DNA of 64,000 nt from Corynebacterium frankenforstense DSM 45800 (GCF_001941485.1 NZ_CP009247.1:682001-746000), one strand, 5' to 3'. Numbered from the stretch's first letter, positions 9,371 through 19,831 are shown. The notes: a model not told the origin generated them from the letters alone. Translations and numbers: made by a program.

Positions 9371-9781
9371 GTCACCCGGCGCGGTGACACCGGGCGGCGC
9401 CCCGCGGCGCCCGCCGGCACCGCGCCGTGGCCCCACCGGCCGGGGCCCGCCCACCCGGGCGGGTCCCGGCCTTCGTGCGTCCGTACCCCGCCGCGGGCAC
9501 GGCACGCGCCCGACCGCACCCGTCCGCGGGCGCGGCGCCCGCACCCGGCCGCACCCCGCCTGCGCCCCGCCGACGCCGCCCCGGCCGCACCCGGCCGGCA
9601 CGCGCGACGCGTGCGGCGTCGTTAATCTCATGGTCACCGTGCATGAAACCCACAGCCGCCCGTTGTGTGCGCGGGCGGGGCAGCCGTTAGACTCGGCGGA
9701 CGCGGAAGGGCTCGCGCCGCCGCGTGCGTACAATGTTGGGACGCACAACGGAAGATTCCATGTAGCGAAGGACCTGTAGAC
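9371..9781. other. 411-bp non-coding region between hpf and secA
   Basis: It holds a small inverted repeat right after hpf (GTCACC, 6-nt loop, GGTGAC, 9371-9388), a very GC-rich stretch (9400-9600), one copy of the dispersed motif at 9616-9627 with a flanking GACGC/GCGTC inverted repeat (9606-9620), and the likely secA promoter. Open frames here have no ribosome sites and look like composition artefacts. Confidence 0.7.
9729..9734 (+). promoter_or_regulatory. Probable -10 of the secA promoter
   Basis: TACAAT at 9729-9734 matches the SigA -10 consensus and lies 48 bp upstream of the secA GTG. No good -35 is visible at 16-18 bp, which is common in corynebacterial promoters. Confidence 0.5.
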
Positions 9782-12388
<2,607 letters not shown>

Positions 12389-12432
12389 CCTCGACGGGCC
12401 CTCGACCGCGCCCGGCCGTGCCCGTCCGGGTG

Positions 12433-13122
12433 TCAGCCGACGCGCAACACGTCGAGGCGCCCACCGTCGAGGCAGGCGACGAAGGCGTGCACACGCCCGT
12501 CGACGCGGCAGGAGCCGAAGACCTCCACGCGCCCGTCGATTTCCGACGCCCCCGCACCCCGCCCGGGTGCGGGGGCGTCGCCGTCTTCGCGGCCCGGCGT
12601 GCGCGCGTTGGTGCGCCCGTGGCCGGGCGCGGGTGCCGGGCGCAGGTGCAGCGAGAGGACGCGCACCTCCGTGGCGGCGCGGGGTGCGGTGGGCCAGGCG
12701 GCGGCTGCGCCCGGTCCGGTACGGTCCACGCCGGCGCGTCCCGTGCGGCGGGCGGCGGCGCGTTCGGCGCGGCGGGCGGCGGCGTGCAGGCGCACCTGGC
12801 GGCCGTAGGCGGCCGATTCCAGGGCCCGCGGCCCGCACACCCCGAAGATGACGTGCAGGGCGCGGGTGACGCGTGCCAGGGCCAGGCGGCGCGGGGCGGT
12901 GGGCCCCGGTCTGCCGCGCACGGCCTTCGGCCGGTGCCGCCCCGAGGAGCCGGGCCCGCCCCGGTCCCCGTCGGGGGAGCGGCCGCCGTCGGGAGGGTGG
13001 ACCCCGTCGGTCTCGCGGGCGGCGCGGGGCCCGGGTGGCCGGGGCGGGGCCGCTTGCGGGTCGAGCATCATGAGCACGGCGGTGCCCGGCAGGGGCACCA
13101 GCGCGCCGGTGTCGGCGGACAT
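12433..13122 (-). CDS. DUF6459 / Rv3235-family protein
   Basis: 229 residues, convergent with secA and 44 bp from its stop. Conserved blocks are the helix ALARVTRALHVIFGVCGPRALESAAYG and the C-terminal strand-rich segment VEVFGSCRVDGRVHAFVACLDG; the segments between are Arg/Pro/Gly-rich and probably disordered. The function is unknown, but homologues sit next to secA in many actinobacteria. The ATG at 13122 follows GAGGAG by about 10 nt. The linker before the last domain contains a 15-bp perfect hairpin fused to one copy of the dispersed motif (12538-12579). Confidence 0.8.
   Translation of the reverse strand: MSADTGALVPLPGTAVLMMLDPQAAPPRPPGPRAARETDGVHPPDGGRSPDGDRGGPGSSGRHRPKAVRGRPGPTAPRRLALARVTRALHVIFGVCGPRALESAAYGRQVRLHAAARRAERAAARRTGRAGVDRTGPGAAAAWPTAPRAATEVRVLSLHLRPAPAPGHGRTNARTPGREDGDAPAPGRGAGASEIDGRVEVFGSCRVDGRVHAFVACLDGGRLDVLRVG
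12538..12579 (-). repeat. Stem-loop plus dispersed motif, inside the DUF6459 gene
   Basis: Arms GACGCCCCCGCACCC (12545-12559) and GGGTGCGGGGGCGTC (12565-12579) pair perfectly over 15 bp with a 5-nt loop. On the minus strand the stem runs straight into the motif tail, giving GCGTCGGAAATC at 12549-12538. It lies about 150-190 bp beyond the secA stop and could also terminate secA transcription. Confidence 0.65.
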
Positions 13123-13259
13123 GGTGGTCTGTCTCCTCGTCGCGCGGGCGACCCGGGCGGCGGGGCGGGGGTGGGCTGGGTATCATTGTGACACGAAAAG
13201 CGGCCGGGCGCGCGACGCCGGCGGCCGGCGAGACCACCACCGGAAGGGGTTGTGAGAGC

Positions 13260-13670
13260 GTGCGAGGACTGATCGTCGACTACGTGGGCGTGCTGGACGG
13301 CGACGAGGAGGAGCAGCGTCGCTGGCGCAACCTCTTCGCCGCGGCGCGGGCCAACGGGGTGGCCACCGCCATCCTGTCCAACGACCCGGGCGGCCAGGGC
13401 GCCGAGCCGATCCGCGAGTGGGAGTACCGCGGGATCGTCGACGCGGTGCTGCTCTCCGGGGAGATCGGCGTGGGCAAGCCCGCCGAGGAGGCCTTCCAGG
13501 CCGCCGCCGACGCCCTCGAGCTGCCGATGCAGGACTGCGTCTTCGTCGACGACTCCATCGTCAACGTGCGCGCCGCCGTCGAGTCCGGCCTGGTCGGCGT
13601 GATGTACCAGACCTTCGACCGGGCCGTCGTGGAGATCACCGGCCTGTTCGACATCGACGGCGAGTTCTAG
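13260..13670 (+). CDS. Small HAD-superfamily protein
   Basis: 136 residues with the HAD core: motif I LIVDYVGVLDG, motif II AILSND, motif III Lys in GVGKPAEEAF, motif IV CVFVDDSIVNV. Motif I has the nucleophile Asp, but the usual acid/base Asp two residues later is Val, so ordinary phosphatase chemistry is doubtful. The cap domain is minimal. GTG 13260 is chosen because GGAAGGGG at 13242-13249 precedes it by 10 nt and the product then starts at the first strand. A -10-like TATCAT lies at about 13179-13184. It is followed after 7 bp by the DUF6912 gene. Confidence 0.75.
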   Translation: MRGLIVDYVGVLDGDEEEQRRWRNLFAAARANGVATAILSNDPGGQGAEPIREWEYRGIVDAVLLSGEIGVGKPAEEAFQAAADALELPMQDCVFVDDSIVNVRAAVESGLVGVMYQTFDRAVVEITGLFDIDGEF

Positions 13671-13677
13671 GTAACCG

Positions 13678-14184
13678 ATGCGCGTCTACCTGCCCGCGAC
13701 CTTCAACTCCCTGACCGAACTCAACGAGTCCGGCGTCATCCACGCCCGCAGCGGCTGGGCCTTCGCCGTCACCGACGCCCTGCGCGAGTTCTACACCTCG
13801 GGCGACGAGGAGGAGCTCTCCGACGTCGCCTTCGACCAGGCCGCGCTGGCCAGCCTGCGGCTGCTCGCCGTCGGCGACGTGGAGAAGTTCCCGCACCGCC
13901 GCGTGGTGGTCTCGGCCGACGTCGACGACGCCCACGTCACCCCGGTGCCGGACAACGGCGAGTCCGTGGTGCGCCTCGAGCCGGCCGCGGTCGAGCTCGA
14001 CGACGTCGCCGCCATCCACGTCGACGTGCCGGACGCCGAGGAGGCCACCGCGAAGGCGGTGACCGCCATCGACGCCGCCGACCTCGGCGACGAGGACGCG
14101 GAGCTGACCGTGGGCGACGCCCAGGACAACTGGCTCGCCTTCTACGACCCCTCCGAGCTGCCGGTCCTCATCGAGCTGCTCTAG
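13678..14184 (+). CDS. DUF6912 family protein
   Basis: 168 residues, acidic, cytoplasmic. It begins MRVYLPATFNSLTELNESG and contains GWAFAVTDALREFY, features of a family conserved in corynebacteria and relatives next to the HAD gene. No catalytic motif can be named. The start is 7 bp after the HAD stop with a weak ribosome site, suggesting translational coupling. It is convergent with rsgA, whose stop is 8 bp away; no terminator hairpin is visible between them. Confidence 0.75.
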   Translation: MRVYLPATFNSLTELNESGVIHARSGWAFAVTDALREFYTSGDEEELSDVAFDQAALASLRLLAVGDVEKFPHRRVVVSADVDDAHVTPVPDNGESVVRLEPAAVELDDVAAIHVDVPDAEEATAKAVTAIDAADLGDEDAELTVGDAQDNWLAFYDPSELPVLIELL

Positions 14185-14192
14185 CCCGCGCA

Positions 14193-15206
14193 TCACTCCC
14201 AGTCGACGTTGGAGTGCAGCGCCTCCAGTAGCCGGCGCACGGCCGCCACGCGGCGCGCGCCCGCCCCGGTCAGCTCGTCGAGGGCACACTCCGGGTCGGC
14301 CGGCGGGCCCAGGTGCGTGCAGCCGCGCGGGCAGTCCTCCGCGGCGGCCGCGAGGTCCTCGAAGGCCGCGATGACGTCGTCGGGGGAGACGTGCGCCAGG
14401 CCGAAGGAGCGGATGCCGGGGGTGTCGATGATCCATCCGCCGCCGGTCTCGCGCGGCAGGCGCAGCGCGACCGACTGGGTGGAGGTGTGCTGGCCCTTGC
14501 CCACCCCGGAGACCTCCCCGGTGGCGCGGTCGGCCTCGGGCACCAGCCGGTTGACCAGCGTTGACTTGCCCACCCCGGAGTGGCCGATCAGGGCGGAGAC
14601 CCGACCGGAGATCCGCTCGAGCAGCGGGTCGAGGGGGTCCTCGACGCCGCAGACGACCACGGGCACGTCCAGGTCCGCGAACTCCGCGGCGAACACGCTC
14701 GGGTCGGCCAGATCCGACTTGGTCAGCACGATCACCGGCTCGATGCCGCCGACGAAGGCGGCGACCAGGGAGCGCTCCACGAACCCGGAGCGCGGCGGGG
14801 GATCGGCCACCGCGGAGACGATGAGCAGCAGCTCCGCGTTGGCGACCACGGTGCGCTCGTAGGAGTCGGTGTCGTCGGCGGTGCGCCGCAGCACGCTGGT
14901 CCGCTCGTCGAGCTTGACGATGCGCGCCAGGGTGCCCTCCCGCCCGGAGGTGTCGCCGACCACGCCGACGCGGTCGCCGACCTCGACGGGGGTGCGCCCC
15001 AGTTCGCGGGCGCGCATGCACACCACGCGCACGGGGTCGTCGGCGTCGCGGTCCCGGTCGAGCACCACGCCCCAGCGGCCGCGGTCCTTGGTGACCACCA
15101 TGCCGAAGAGGGCGTCCTTGTGCGCGGGCCGCTTCTTCGTGCGCGGACGCGACCCCTTGCCGGGCCGCACGTGCACGTCGGACTCGTCGTAGTGGCGCCT
15201 AGGCAC
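14193..15206 (-). CDS. rsgA: Ribosome small-subunit biogenesis GTPase RsgA
   Basis: 337 residues. An N-terminal OB-fold (about 30-110) precedes a circularly permuted GTPase with G4 (LTKSD) before G1 (GHSGVGKS) and G3 (DTPG), and a C-terminal zinc site (CPRGCTH...C). RsgA helps late 30S maturation and releases RbfA. The start ATG (15206) lies inside the 3' end of aroA (8-bp overlap), so translation is coupled to aroA, a pairing usual in actinobacteria. Confidence 0.95.
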   Translation of the reverse strand: MPRRHYDESDVHVRPGKGSRPRTKKRPAHKDALFGMVVTKDRGRWGVVLDRDRDADDPVRVVCMRARELGRTPVEVGDRVGVVGDTSGREGTLARIVKLDERTSVLRRTADDTDSYERTVVANAELLLIVSAVADPPPRSGFVERSLVAAFVGGIEPVIVLTKSDLADPSVFAAEFADLDVPVVVCGVEDPLDPLLERISGRVSALIGHSGVGKSTLVNRLVPEADRATGEVSGVGKGQHTSTQSVALRLPRETGGGWIIDTPGIRSFGLAHVSPDDVIAAFEDLAAAAEDCPRGCTHLGPPADPECALDELTGAGARRVAAVRRLLEALHSNVDWE

Positions 15207-16533
15207 GGCACCCCTCGTCGACCATCGTCTGCCACATCATCTGGAAGCCGGGCAGGGTCTTGGCGGTGGTCTGCACGTCCTCGACCTCGACGCCGTGGAC
15301 GCGCAGGCCGAGCACTGCGCCGGCGGTGGCCATGCGGTGGTCGGCGTACGAGCGCCAGACCCCGCCGTGCAGGAACGCCGGGCGGATGAGCAGGCCGTCG
15401 TCGAGCTCGCTGCAGTCGCCGCCGAGCCGGTTGATCTCGGTGCTCAGCGCGGTCAGCCGGTCGGTCTCGTGGCCGCGCAGGTGCGCGATGCCGGTCAGGC
15501 GGCTCTCGGACTGGGCCAGGGCCGCCAGCGCCGCCACGGTGGGGGCCAGCTCGCCGAAGTCGGACATGTCGAGCTCGATGCCCTTCAGGTGCCCGCCGGC
15601 CGGGCCGGTGACCTCGAGGTCGTGCGGGTGCGGCCCGCCGGACTCGCTGGGCACCAGCTCGACCGTGCAGCCCATGGCCTCGAGCACGCCGCGGACGGCG
15701 TCGCCGGCCTGGGTGGTCCGCTCCGGCCAGTCGAAGACGCGCACGGTGCCGCCGGTGACGGCCGCCGCCGAGAGGAACGGTGCGGCGTTGGACAGGTCCG
15801 GCTCGACGGCCCAGCGCCGCCCGGCGATGGGGCCGGGGTGCACGCGCCAGGTCTGCGCGTCCTCGTCGACGTCGACGAGCACGCCCGCGGTGCGCAGCAT
15901 GTCGACGGTCATCTCGATGTGCGGCACCGAGGGCAGCCGCCCGCCCTCGTGGCGGACGGTGACGCCCTCCTCGAAGCAGGCGCCGGCCAGCAGCAGCCCG
16001 GAGACGAACTGCGAGGAGCCGGAGGCGTCGACGGTGACCTCGCCGCCGCGGGCTGCGCCGCCGCGCACCGTGCACGGCAGGGCGTCGCCGTGGACCTCCA
16101 CGCCGAGGTCGCGCAGGGCGTCGAGGATCGTGCCCATCGGGCGGCGGCGCGCCTGGGCGTCGCCGTCGAAGACTACGGAGGCGCCCTCCGGGGTCAGCGC
16201 GGCGATCGGGGGCACGAAGCGCATCACCGTGCCGGCCAGGCCGCACTCGACGGTGCCGCCGCGCAGCGGACCGGGGTCGACGTTCACCGTCGTCGAGGCG
16301 GTGCCGTGACCGGGCTCGTCGGAGTGGATCCGCGCGCCGATGGCGCGCAGGGCCTCGGCCATCAGGTGGGTGTCGCGGGAGTGCAGGGCGCCGGCGATCT
16401 CCGAGGGGCCGGAGGCGAGGGCGGACAGCACGAGCGCCCGGTTCGTGATGGACTTCGAACCGGGTACATGTTGGCGCCAGCGGACCGGGCCGCGGGCGGC
16501 GGGGGCGGGCCAGGGCGGGACATTTTTACTCAC
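15199..16533 (-). CDS. aroA: 3-phosphoshikimate 1-carboxyvinyltransferase (EPSP synthase)
   Basis: 444 residues. It joins shikimate-3-phosphate and PEP in the sixth shikimate step toward aromatic amino acids. Visible motifs are [16 protein letters not shown] near the N-terminus, the AGTVMRF block (equivalent to NAGTxxR), and the C-terminal [12 protein letters not shown]. The GTG at 16533 lies 6 nt after a TATTAT hexamer on the minus strand, so the transcript is probably leaderless. It overlaps rsgA by 8 bp at its 3' end and is separated by only 18 bp from the divergent SRAP gene. Confidence 0.95.
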   Translation of the reverse strand: MSKNVPPWPAPAARGPVRWRQHVPGSKSITNRALVLSALASGPSEIAGALHSRDTHLMAEALRAIGARIHSDEPGHGTASTTVNVDPGPLRGGTVECGLAGTVMRFVPPIAALTPEGASVVFDGDAQARRRPMGTILDALRDLGVEVHGDALPCTVRGGAARGGEVTVDASGSSQFVSGLLLAGACFEEGVTVRHEGGRLPSVPHIEMTVDMLRTAGVLVDVDEDAQTWRVHPGPIAGRRWAVEPDLSNAAPFLSAAAVTGGTVRVFDWPERTTQAGDAVRGVLEAMGCTVELVPSESGGPHPHDLEVTGPAGGHLKGIELDMSDFGELAPTVAALAALAQSESRLTGIAHLRGHETDRLTALSTEINRLGGDCSELDDGLLIRPAFLHGGVWRSYADHRMATAGAVLGLRVHGVEVEDVQTTAKTLPGFQMMWQTMVDEGCRA

Positions 16534-16538
16534 ACCCC

Positions 16539-16546
16539 CATAATAG
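16539..16546. promoter_or_regulatory. Overlapping divergent -10 elements for aroA and the SRAP gene
   Basis: On the minus strand TATTAT (16545-16540) is followed by 6 nt and the aroA GTG. On the plus strand CATAAT (16539-16544) or TAATAG (16541-16546) precedes the SRAP ATG at 16552 by 5-7 nt. The 18-bp spacer thus appears to hold two back-to-back -10 boxes, each giving a leaderless mRNA. Confidence 0.6.
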
Positions 16547-16551
16547 AGAGC

Positions 16552-17226
16552 ATGTGCGGAAGGTTCGTCCTGTTCACCACCGGGGAGCGCCTCCTCGACG
16601 CCGTCGGCACCCTGCCGGGCGTCACCGAGGTGCGTGCGCCGCGCGACACCCCGCCGGCGCGCTACAACATCGCCCCGACCCAGATCGCCCCCGTCGTCCG
16701 CCTCGGCGGCGAGGCCCACTCCGAGGCGCTGGTGGAGCCGGCGCGCTGGGGCCTGCTGCCGCACTGGAAGCGCGACGAGAAGGGCCCGACCCTGTTCAAC
16801 GCCCGCTCCGAGACCGTCGCCGAGAAGCCCTCCTTCCGCGACGCCTTCGCCAAGCGCCGCTGCGTGATCCCCATGGACGGCTACTACGAGTGGCACGAGA
16901 AGGTGCCGCACTTCATCAGCCGCGACGACGGCGGGCTGCTGTGGGCCGCCGGGCTGTGGGACACCGGCCTGGACCAGCTGTCCTGCACCATCGTGACCAC
17001 CGCCTCCGCCGAGCCGTTGGAGTGGCTGCACGACCGCATGCCGTTGCTTCTCGACGCTGCGTCCGCCGCCGCCTGGTGCACCGGCTCGGCCGGGTCCGCC
17101 ACGGAGATGCTGGCGCCTGCGGCGCCCACGCTGCGCGCGCACCTCGGCGCCCGCCCGGTGCGACGCGACGTCGGCAATGTGGCCAACGACTTTCCCGGGC
17201 TCCTCGACACCGTCGGGGCGGAGTAG
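16552..17226 (+). CDS. SRAP domain protein (HMCES/YedK family)
   Basis: 224 residues. Cys2 of MCGRF is the family nucleophile that forms a thiazolidine DNA-protein crosslink with abasic sites in single-stranded DNA, shielding them during replication. Other SRAP hallmarks are [37 protein letters not shown] (catalytic Glu) and the LHDRMP histidine. It is divergent from aroA with overlapping promoters. One dispersed-motif copy (17168-17179) lies in the C-terminal codons. Confidence 0.93.
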   Translation: MCGRFVLFTTGERLLDAVGTLPGVTEVRAPRDTPPARYNIAPTQIAPVVRLGGEAHSEALVEPARWGLLPHWKRDEKGPTLFNARSETVAEKPSFRDAFAKRRCVIPMDGYYEWHEKVPHFISRDDGGLLWAAGLWDTGLDQLSCTIVTTASAEPLEWLHDRMPLLLDAASAAAWCTGSAGSATEMLAPAAPTLRAHLGARPVRRDVGNVANDFPGLLDTVGAE

Positions 17227-17287
17227 CGGTACCCGGGCCTAGAATGGTTCCCCGACCCCGACCGTGGAAAGGACGGTGGCCCGGCAG

Positions 17288-17929
17288 ATGGCGGACAGTG
17301 ACGTCGAGGACGACACGCGGCTGCGCGAGCGCTTCGAGAGCGAGGCGCTGCCGTTGCTCGACCAGCTCTACGGCGGTGCGCTGAAGATGACGCGCAACCC
17401 GGCCGACGCGGAGGACCTGGTCCAGGAGACCTACATGAAGGCCTTCCAGGCCTTCGGATCCTTCAGACCGGGCACCAACCTCAAGGCGTGGCTGTACCGG
17501 ATCATGACCAACGCCTACATCAACACCTACCGCAAGAAGCAGCGGCGTCCGCAGCAGACCTCGGCCGACGAGATGACCGACCACCAGCTGTACACGACCT
17601 CCTCGCACGACTCCTCCGGGCTGGAGTCCGCGGAGGTCGCGGCGCTGAAGAACATCCCGGACCAGGAGATCGTCGACGCGCTGAACTCGCTGTCGGACGA
17701 CTACCGCATGGTCGTCTACTACGCCGACGTCGAGGGGCTGGCCTACAAGGAGATCGCGGAGATCATGGGCTCCCCGCTCGGCACGGTGATGAGCCGGCTG
17801 CACCGGGGAAGAAAACAGCTGCGCGGTTTGTTGAAGGGGGTGGCACACGAGCACGGCATCGGGCTCGACCACCCCGACATGGCCGAGCCGGCGCACAACC
17901 GCACGAAGACGAAGAAGCAGGAGGCGTGA
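17288..17929 (+). CDS. sigH: ECF RNA polymerase sigma factor SigH
   Basis: 213 residues. Region 2 ([34 protein letters not shown]) and region 4 ([36 protein letters not shown]) are near-identical to SigH of the heat and disulfide-stress regulon in corynebacteria and mycobacteria. The ATG at 17288 gives the usual N-terminus; GTG codons at 17264 and 17276 are alternatives. The only ribosome-site-like run (GGAAAGGA, 17266-17273) does not fit any start well. A TAGAAT -10 lies at 17240-17245. The next gene, 3 bp downstream, encodes its anti-sigma factor. Confidence 0.93.
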   Translation: MADSDVEDDTRLRERFESEALPLLDQLYGGALKMTRNPADAEDLVQETYMKAFQAFGSFRPGTNLKAWLYRIMTNAYINTYRKKQRRPQQTSADEMTDHQLYTTSSHDSSGLESAEVAALKNIPDQEIVDALNSLSDDYRMVVYYADVEGLAYKEIAEIMGSPLGTVMSRLHRGRKQLRGLLKGVAHEHGIGLDHPDMAEPAHNRTKTKKQEA

Positions 17930-17932
17930 GCG

Positions 17933-18214
17933 ATGACGTCCGGACACGACGTGCACGGCGAAGGGTGCACCTGTGACTGTGACAGCGTCGAGCGCAAGCT
18001 CGCCGCACTCCTCGACGACGAGCTGACCGCCGCCGAGTGCGCGCAGCTGCGCGCGGAGATCACCGCGTGCCCCGAGTGCGCGGCGGGGCTCGAGCTCGAG
18101 GAGGCGCTGCGCAAGCTGCTGCGGACCTGCTGCGGGGCGGACCACGCGCCGAGCCGGCTGCGCGAGCGGGTGACCTACCAGCTGCGCGTCACCACGGTGC
18201 GGCGGTTCAACTAG
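17933..18214 (+). CDS. rshA: Anti-sigma factor RshA-like (ZAS family)
   Basis: 93 residues. Partner of SigH by position (3 bp apart, GGAGG site inside the sigH end) and by sequence: an N-terminal Cys cluster (GCTCDCD), the central LLDDELTAAECAQLRAEITACPECAAGLELEEALRKLL split over the helical core, and the conserved CC near the C-terminus. In ZAS proteins HxxxCxxC binds zinc and oxidation releases the sigma factor. Here the His position is Glu (EITACPEC), so zinc may be held by other ligands such as the N-terminal cysteines. Confidence 0.88.
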   Translation: MTSGHDVHGEGCTCDCDSVERKLAALLDDELTAAECAQLRAEITACPECAAGLELEEALRKLLRTCCGADHAPSRLRERVTYQLRVTTVRRFN

Positions 18215-18284
18215 CTGCGACGGCCGCGCCGCGGCGCGGCTTTGCAGCCCATCCGATAAAAGCGGAACCACCCGGCAAGACGAA

Positions 18285-18321
18285 GGCGCGGCCGGGATCC
18301 TCTGGGGATCCCGGCCGCGCC
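18285..18321. terminator. Bidirectional terminator between rshA and the bL37 gene
   Basis: GGCGCGGCCGGGATCC (18285-18300) and GGATCCCGGCCGCGCC (18306-18321) form a perfect 16-bp stem with a 5-nt loop. It lies between two convergent genes. There is only a weak T-rich stretch after it. Confidence 0.8.
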
Positions 18322-18362
18322 ACCTTCGACTTCGCTCCGCCTAGCGGGGGCGGTCGATCAAG

Positions 18363-18437
18363 CTAGCAGTTGGGCCGCTTGCCGTGGTTCGACTTCTTCT
18401 TGCGGCGGTCCTTGCGCTTGCGTCCGCGCTTGCTCAT
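18363..18437 (-). CDS. 50S ribosomal protein bL37
   Basis: A 24-residue, extremely basic peptide (MSKRGRKRKDRRKKKSNHG then KRPNC) with ribosome site AAGGAAGG 7 nt before the ATG at 18437. It matches actinobacterial bL37, a small subunit seen in mycobacterial 50S structures whose sequence there ends NHGKRPNA. The location beside sigH/rshA and whiB1 also fits the actinobacterial arrangement. The gene is easily missed because of its length. Confidence 0.9.
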   Translation of the reverse strand: MSKRGRKRKDRRKKKSNHGKRPNC

Positions 18438-18560
18438 GGGGCACCTTCCTTGCTGGGCGGTTGGGTTTCTTTGTCGCTCACACTGTAGTGCCGGCGGACG
18501 CGACCGCGGTAATCGGGGTCGGCCGCTCAGGCGGCTCCGGGTGAGGGGAGCGGGTGCGTC

Positions 18561-18818
18561 CTAGACGGCGACGCGGGTGCGGCGGCCGCGCTTGTTGCGG
18601 CGCTTGAGCGCGCGGCGCTCCTCCTCGGACAGGCCGCCCCACACGCCGGCGTCCTGGCCGGTCTCCAGGGCCCAGGCCAGGCACTGGGAGGTGACGGGGC
18701 AGCGGTTGCAGACGAGCTTCGCCTTGGCGATCTGGGCCAGGGCGGGCCCGGAGTTGCCCACGGGGAAGAACAGTTCGGGGTCCTCGTCGCGGCAGACGGC
18801 CTTGTGACGCCAATCCAT
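18561..18818 (-). CDS. whcE: WhiB-family iron-sulfur transcription factor (WhcE / WhiB1)
   Basis: 85 residues with the four cluster-binding cysteines C9, C37, C40 and C46, the GVWGG turn (58-62), and a basic C-terminal tail (RRALKRRNKRGRRTR) that contacts DNA. WhiB proteins bind a 4Fe-4S cluster and act with the primary sigma factor. In Corynebacterium glutamicum the homologue next to sigH is WhcE, linked to oxidative and heat stress; the same assignment is inferred here from position. AAGGAG precedes the ATG by 11 nt. Confidence 0.92.
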   Translation of the reverse strand: MDWRHKAVCRDEDPELFFPVGNSGPALAQIAKAKLVCNRCPVTSQCLAWALETGQDAGVWGGLSEEERRALKRRNKRGRRTRVAV

Positions 18819-19088
18819 TTCGGGTCAGTCTCCTTAGGAAGTCTCGGGGTTAAGAAAATGCAGTGGGAAACGATCGGTGAACGGGACTGGGCGCACCAGA
18901 GACACATCCCCGCCCGCTCGCGGGGATGCGCATCATGTCCAAGCTTTCGGGCGAGTGCGTGCGGGGCAGGACTGCGCGGGGAACGGACCCCCGGCTCACT
19001 CCGCAACGGTTCACTCGGCGTTAACCCGCTGGCGCTTCCGGGTTAAGGGCCGGTTTTCCAACCGGTTGCTTTTGCTGATTGTTGATCA

Positions 19089-19117
19089 TTGCACGGTCAC
19101 ACACTCTTGGCTAGAGT
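19089..19117 (+). promoter_or_regulatory. SigA-type promoter
   Basis: TTGCAC (19089-19094), a 17-bp spacer and TAGAGT (19112-19117). It would start a transcript about 200 nt ahead of the gene at 19328, directly at the edge of the GlxR-like site. Confidence 0.45.
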
Positions 19118-19128
19118 TACACCGAAAA

Positions 19129-19144
19129 TGTGCCAGAAGTCACA
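19129..19144. promoter_or_regulatory. GlxR/CRP-like binding site
   Basis: TGTG-N8-CACA (TGTGCCAGAAGTCACA) fits the 16-bp cAMP-receptor type consensus TGTGANNTANNTCACA with few mismatches. It lies just downstream of the TTGCAC-N17-TAGAGT promoter, a position that would repress it. The M. tuberculosis whiB1 promoter is also CRP-controlled, which makes this site plausible. Confidence 0.5.
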
Positions 19145-19327
19145 GGCGAAATTTGGCTTTCGGCACGATCGGGGGCGAAACCGGGCCTGAAAATAGACTG
19201 AGGGGACCCTTAGTAAAACGGTTGGCCAGCGGAAACCGTCCGGCCCGACTGAGTACACGGGCCGCGGCCGCGTCAAATTGCCCCCGTCCCGGTCGCCCGG
19301 GAGGCCCCGCCCGATAGGATCAGGGCC

Positions 19328-19831
19328 GTGAACAAGACCAGCCCCAGCCCGAAAAGAGCACCCGCCGCGACCCCGGCCCGCGCGGGCGGGCGCGCCCCCG
19401 TGCCCGCCACCGTGCGCTACGCCGGGATCATCGCCTGCGTGCAGGCCGTGGCCGGCATCGCCTACGCCGTCCTGCTGCTCGCCCGGCAGGTCCTCGGCGA
19501 GCGCGGCGCCGACATCGTCAGCGAGCCCGGCGGCAACGCCGGCTGGGTCGCCACCGGCACCGCCGTCTTCCTGCTGATCGTCTTCGGCGGCGTCTTCGCC
19601 GGCGGTCTCGGGCTGGCCCGCGGCACCCACCGCTGGGGGCGTGGCCCGGTGATCATCCTGCAGATCATCTTCCTGCCGATCTCCTTCAGCATGTTCGGCG
19701 CCGGTGCCTGGCCTCTCGGCGTGGTCACCCTGGTCAGCGCCTTGGCCATCCTGGTCCTGCTGTTCAGCCCGGCCGCCGTGCACTGGGCCGCCGCGGCCTT
19801 CGACACCGCCGGCCCCGAGCAGCGCCGCTGA
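19328..19831 (+). CDS. Four-TM integral membrane protein (Rv3217c-like by position)
   Basis: 167 residues. A basic N-terminus (KTSPSPKRAP) is followed by hydrophobic segments at about 31-53, 76-97, 107-124 and 128-145, so it is a small polytopic membrane protein. No catalytic or transport motif is recognisable. The GTG start at 19328 is 7 nt after a TAGGAT hexamer (19315-19320), consistent with a leaderless transcript. It sits between whiB1 and the Rv3212-like gene, as the Rv3217c gene does in mycobacteria; the function is unknown. Confidence 0.75.
   Translation: MNKTSPSPKRAPAATPARAGGRAPVPATVRYAGIIACVQAVAGIAYAVLLLARQVLGERGADIVSEPGGNAGWVATGTAVFLLIVFGGVFAGGLGLARGTHRWGRGPVIILQIIFLPISFSMFGAGAWPLGVVTLVSALAILVLLFSPAAVHWAAAAFDTAGPEQRR

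Larger units (their letters stand above)
18819..19327. other. 509-bp divergent regulatory region (whcE / membrane protein)
   Basis: No supported gene. It holds a hairpin (CATCCCCGC, 6-nt loop, GCGGGGATG, 18905-18928), two adjacent inverted repeats (TTAACCCG/CGGGTTAA at 19021-19046 and CCGGTT-TTCC-AACCGG at 19050-19065), a SigA-like promoter (19089-19117) and a GlxR/CRP-type palindrome (19129-19144). A long leader for whcE is likely because no -10 is obvious close to its start. Confidence 0.7.

Noticed and set aside
17264-17287. Longer SigH starting at GTG 17264 or 17276
   Set aside because: Neither has a usable ribosome site spacing and the extension is not seen in homologues; 17288 is kept with moderate certainty.
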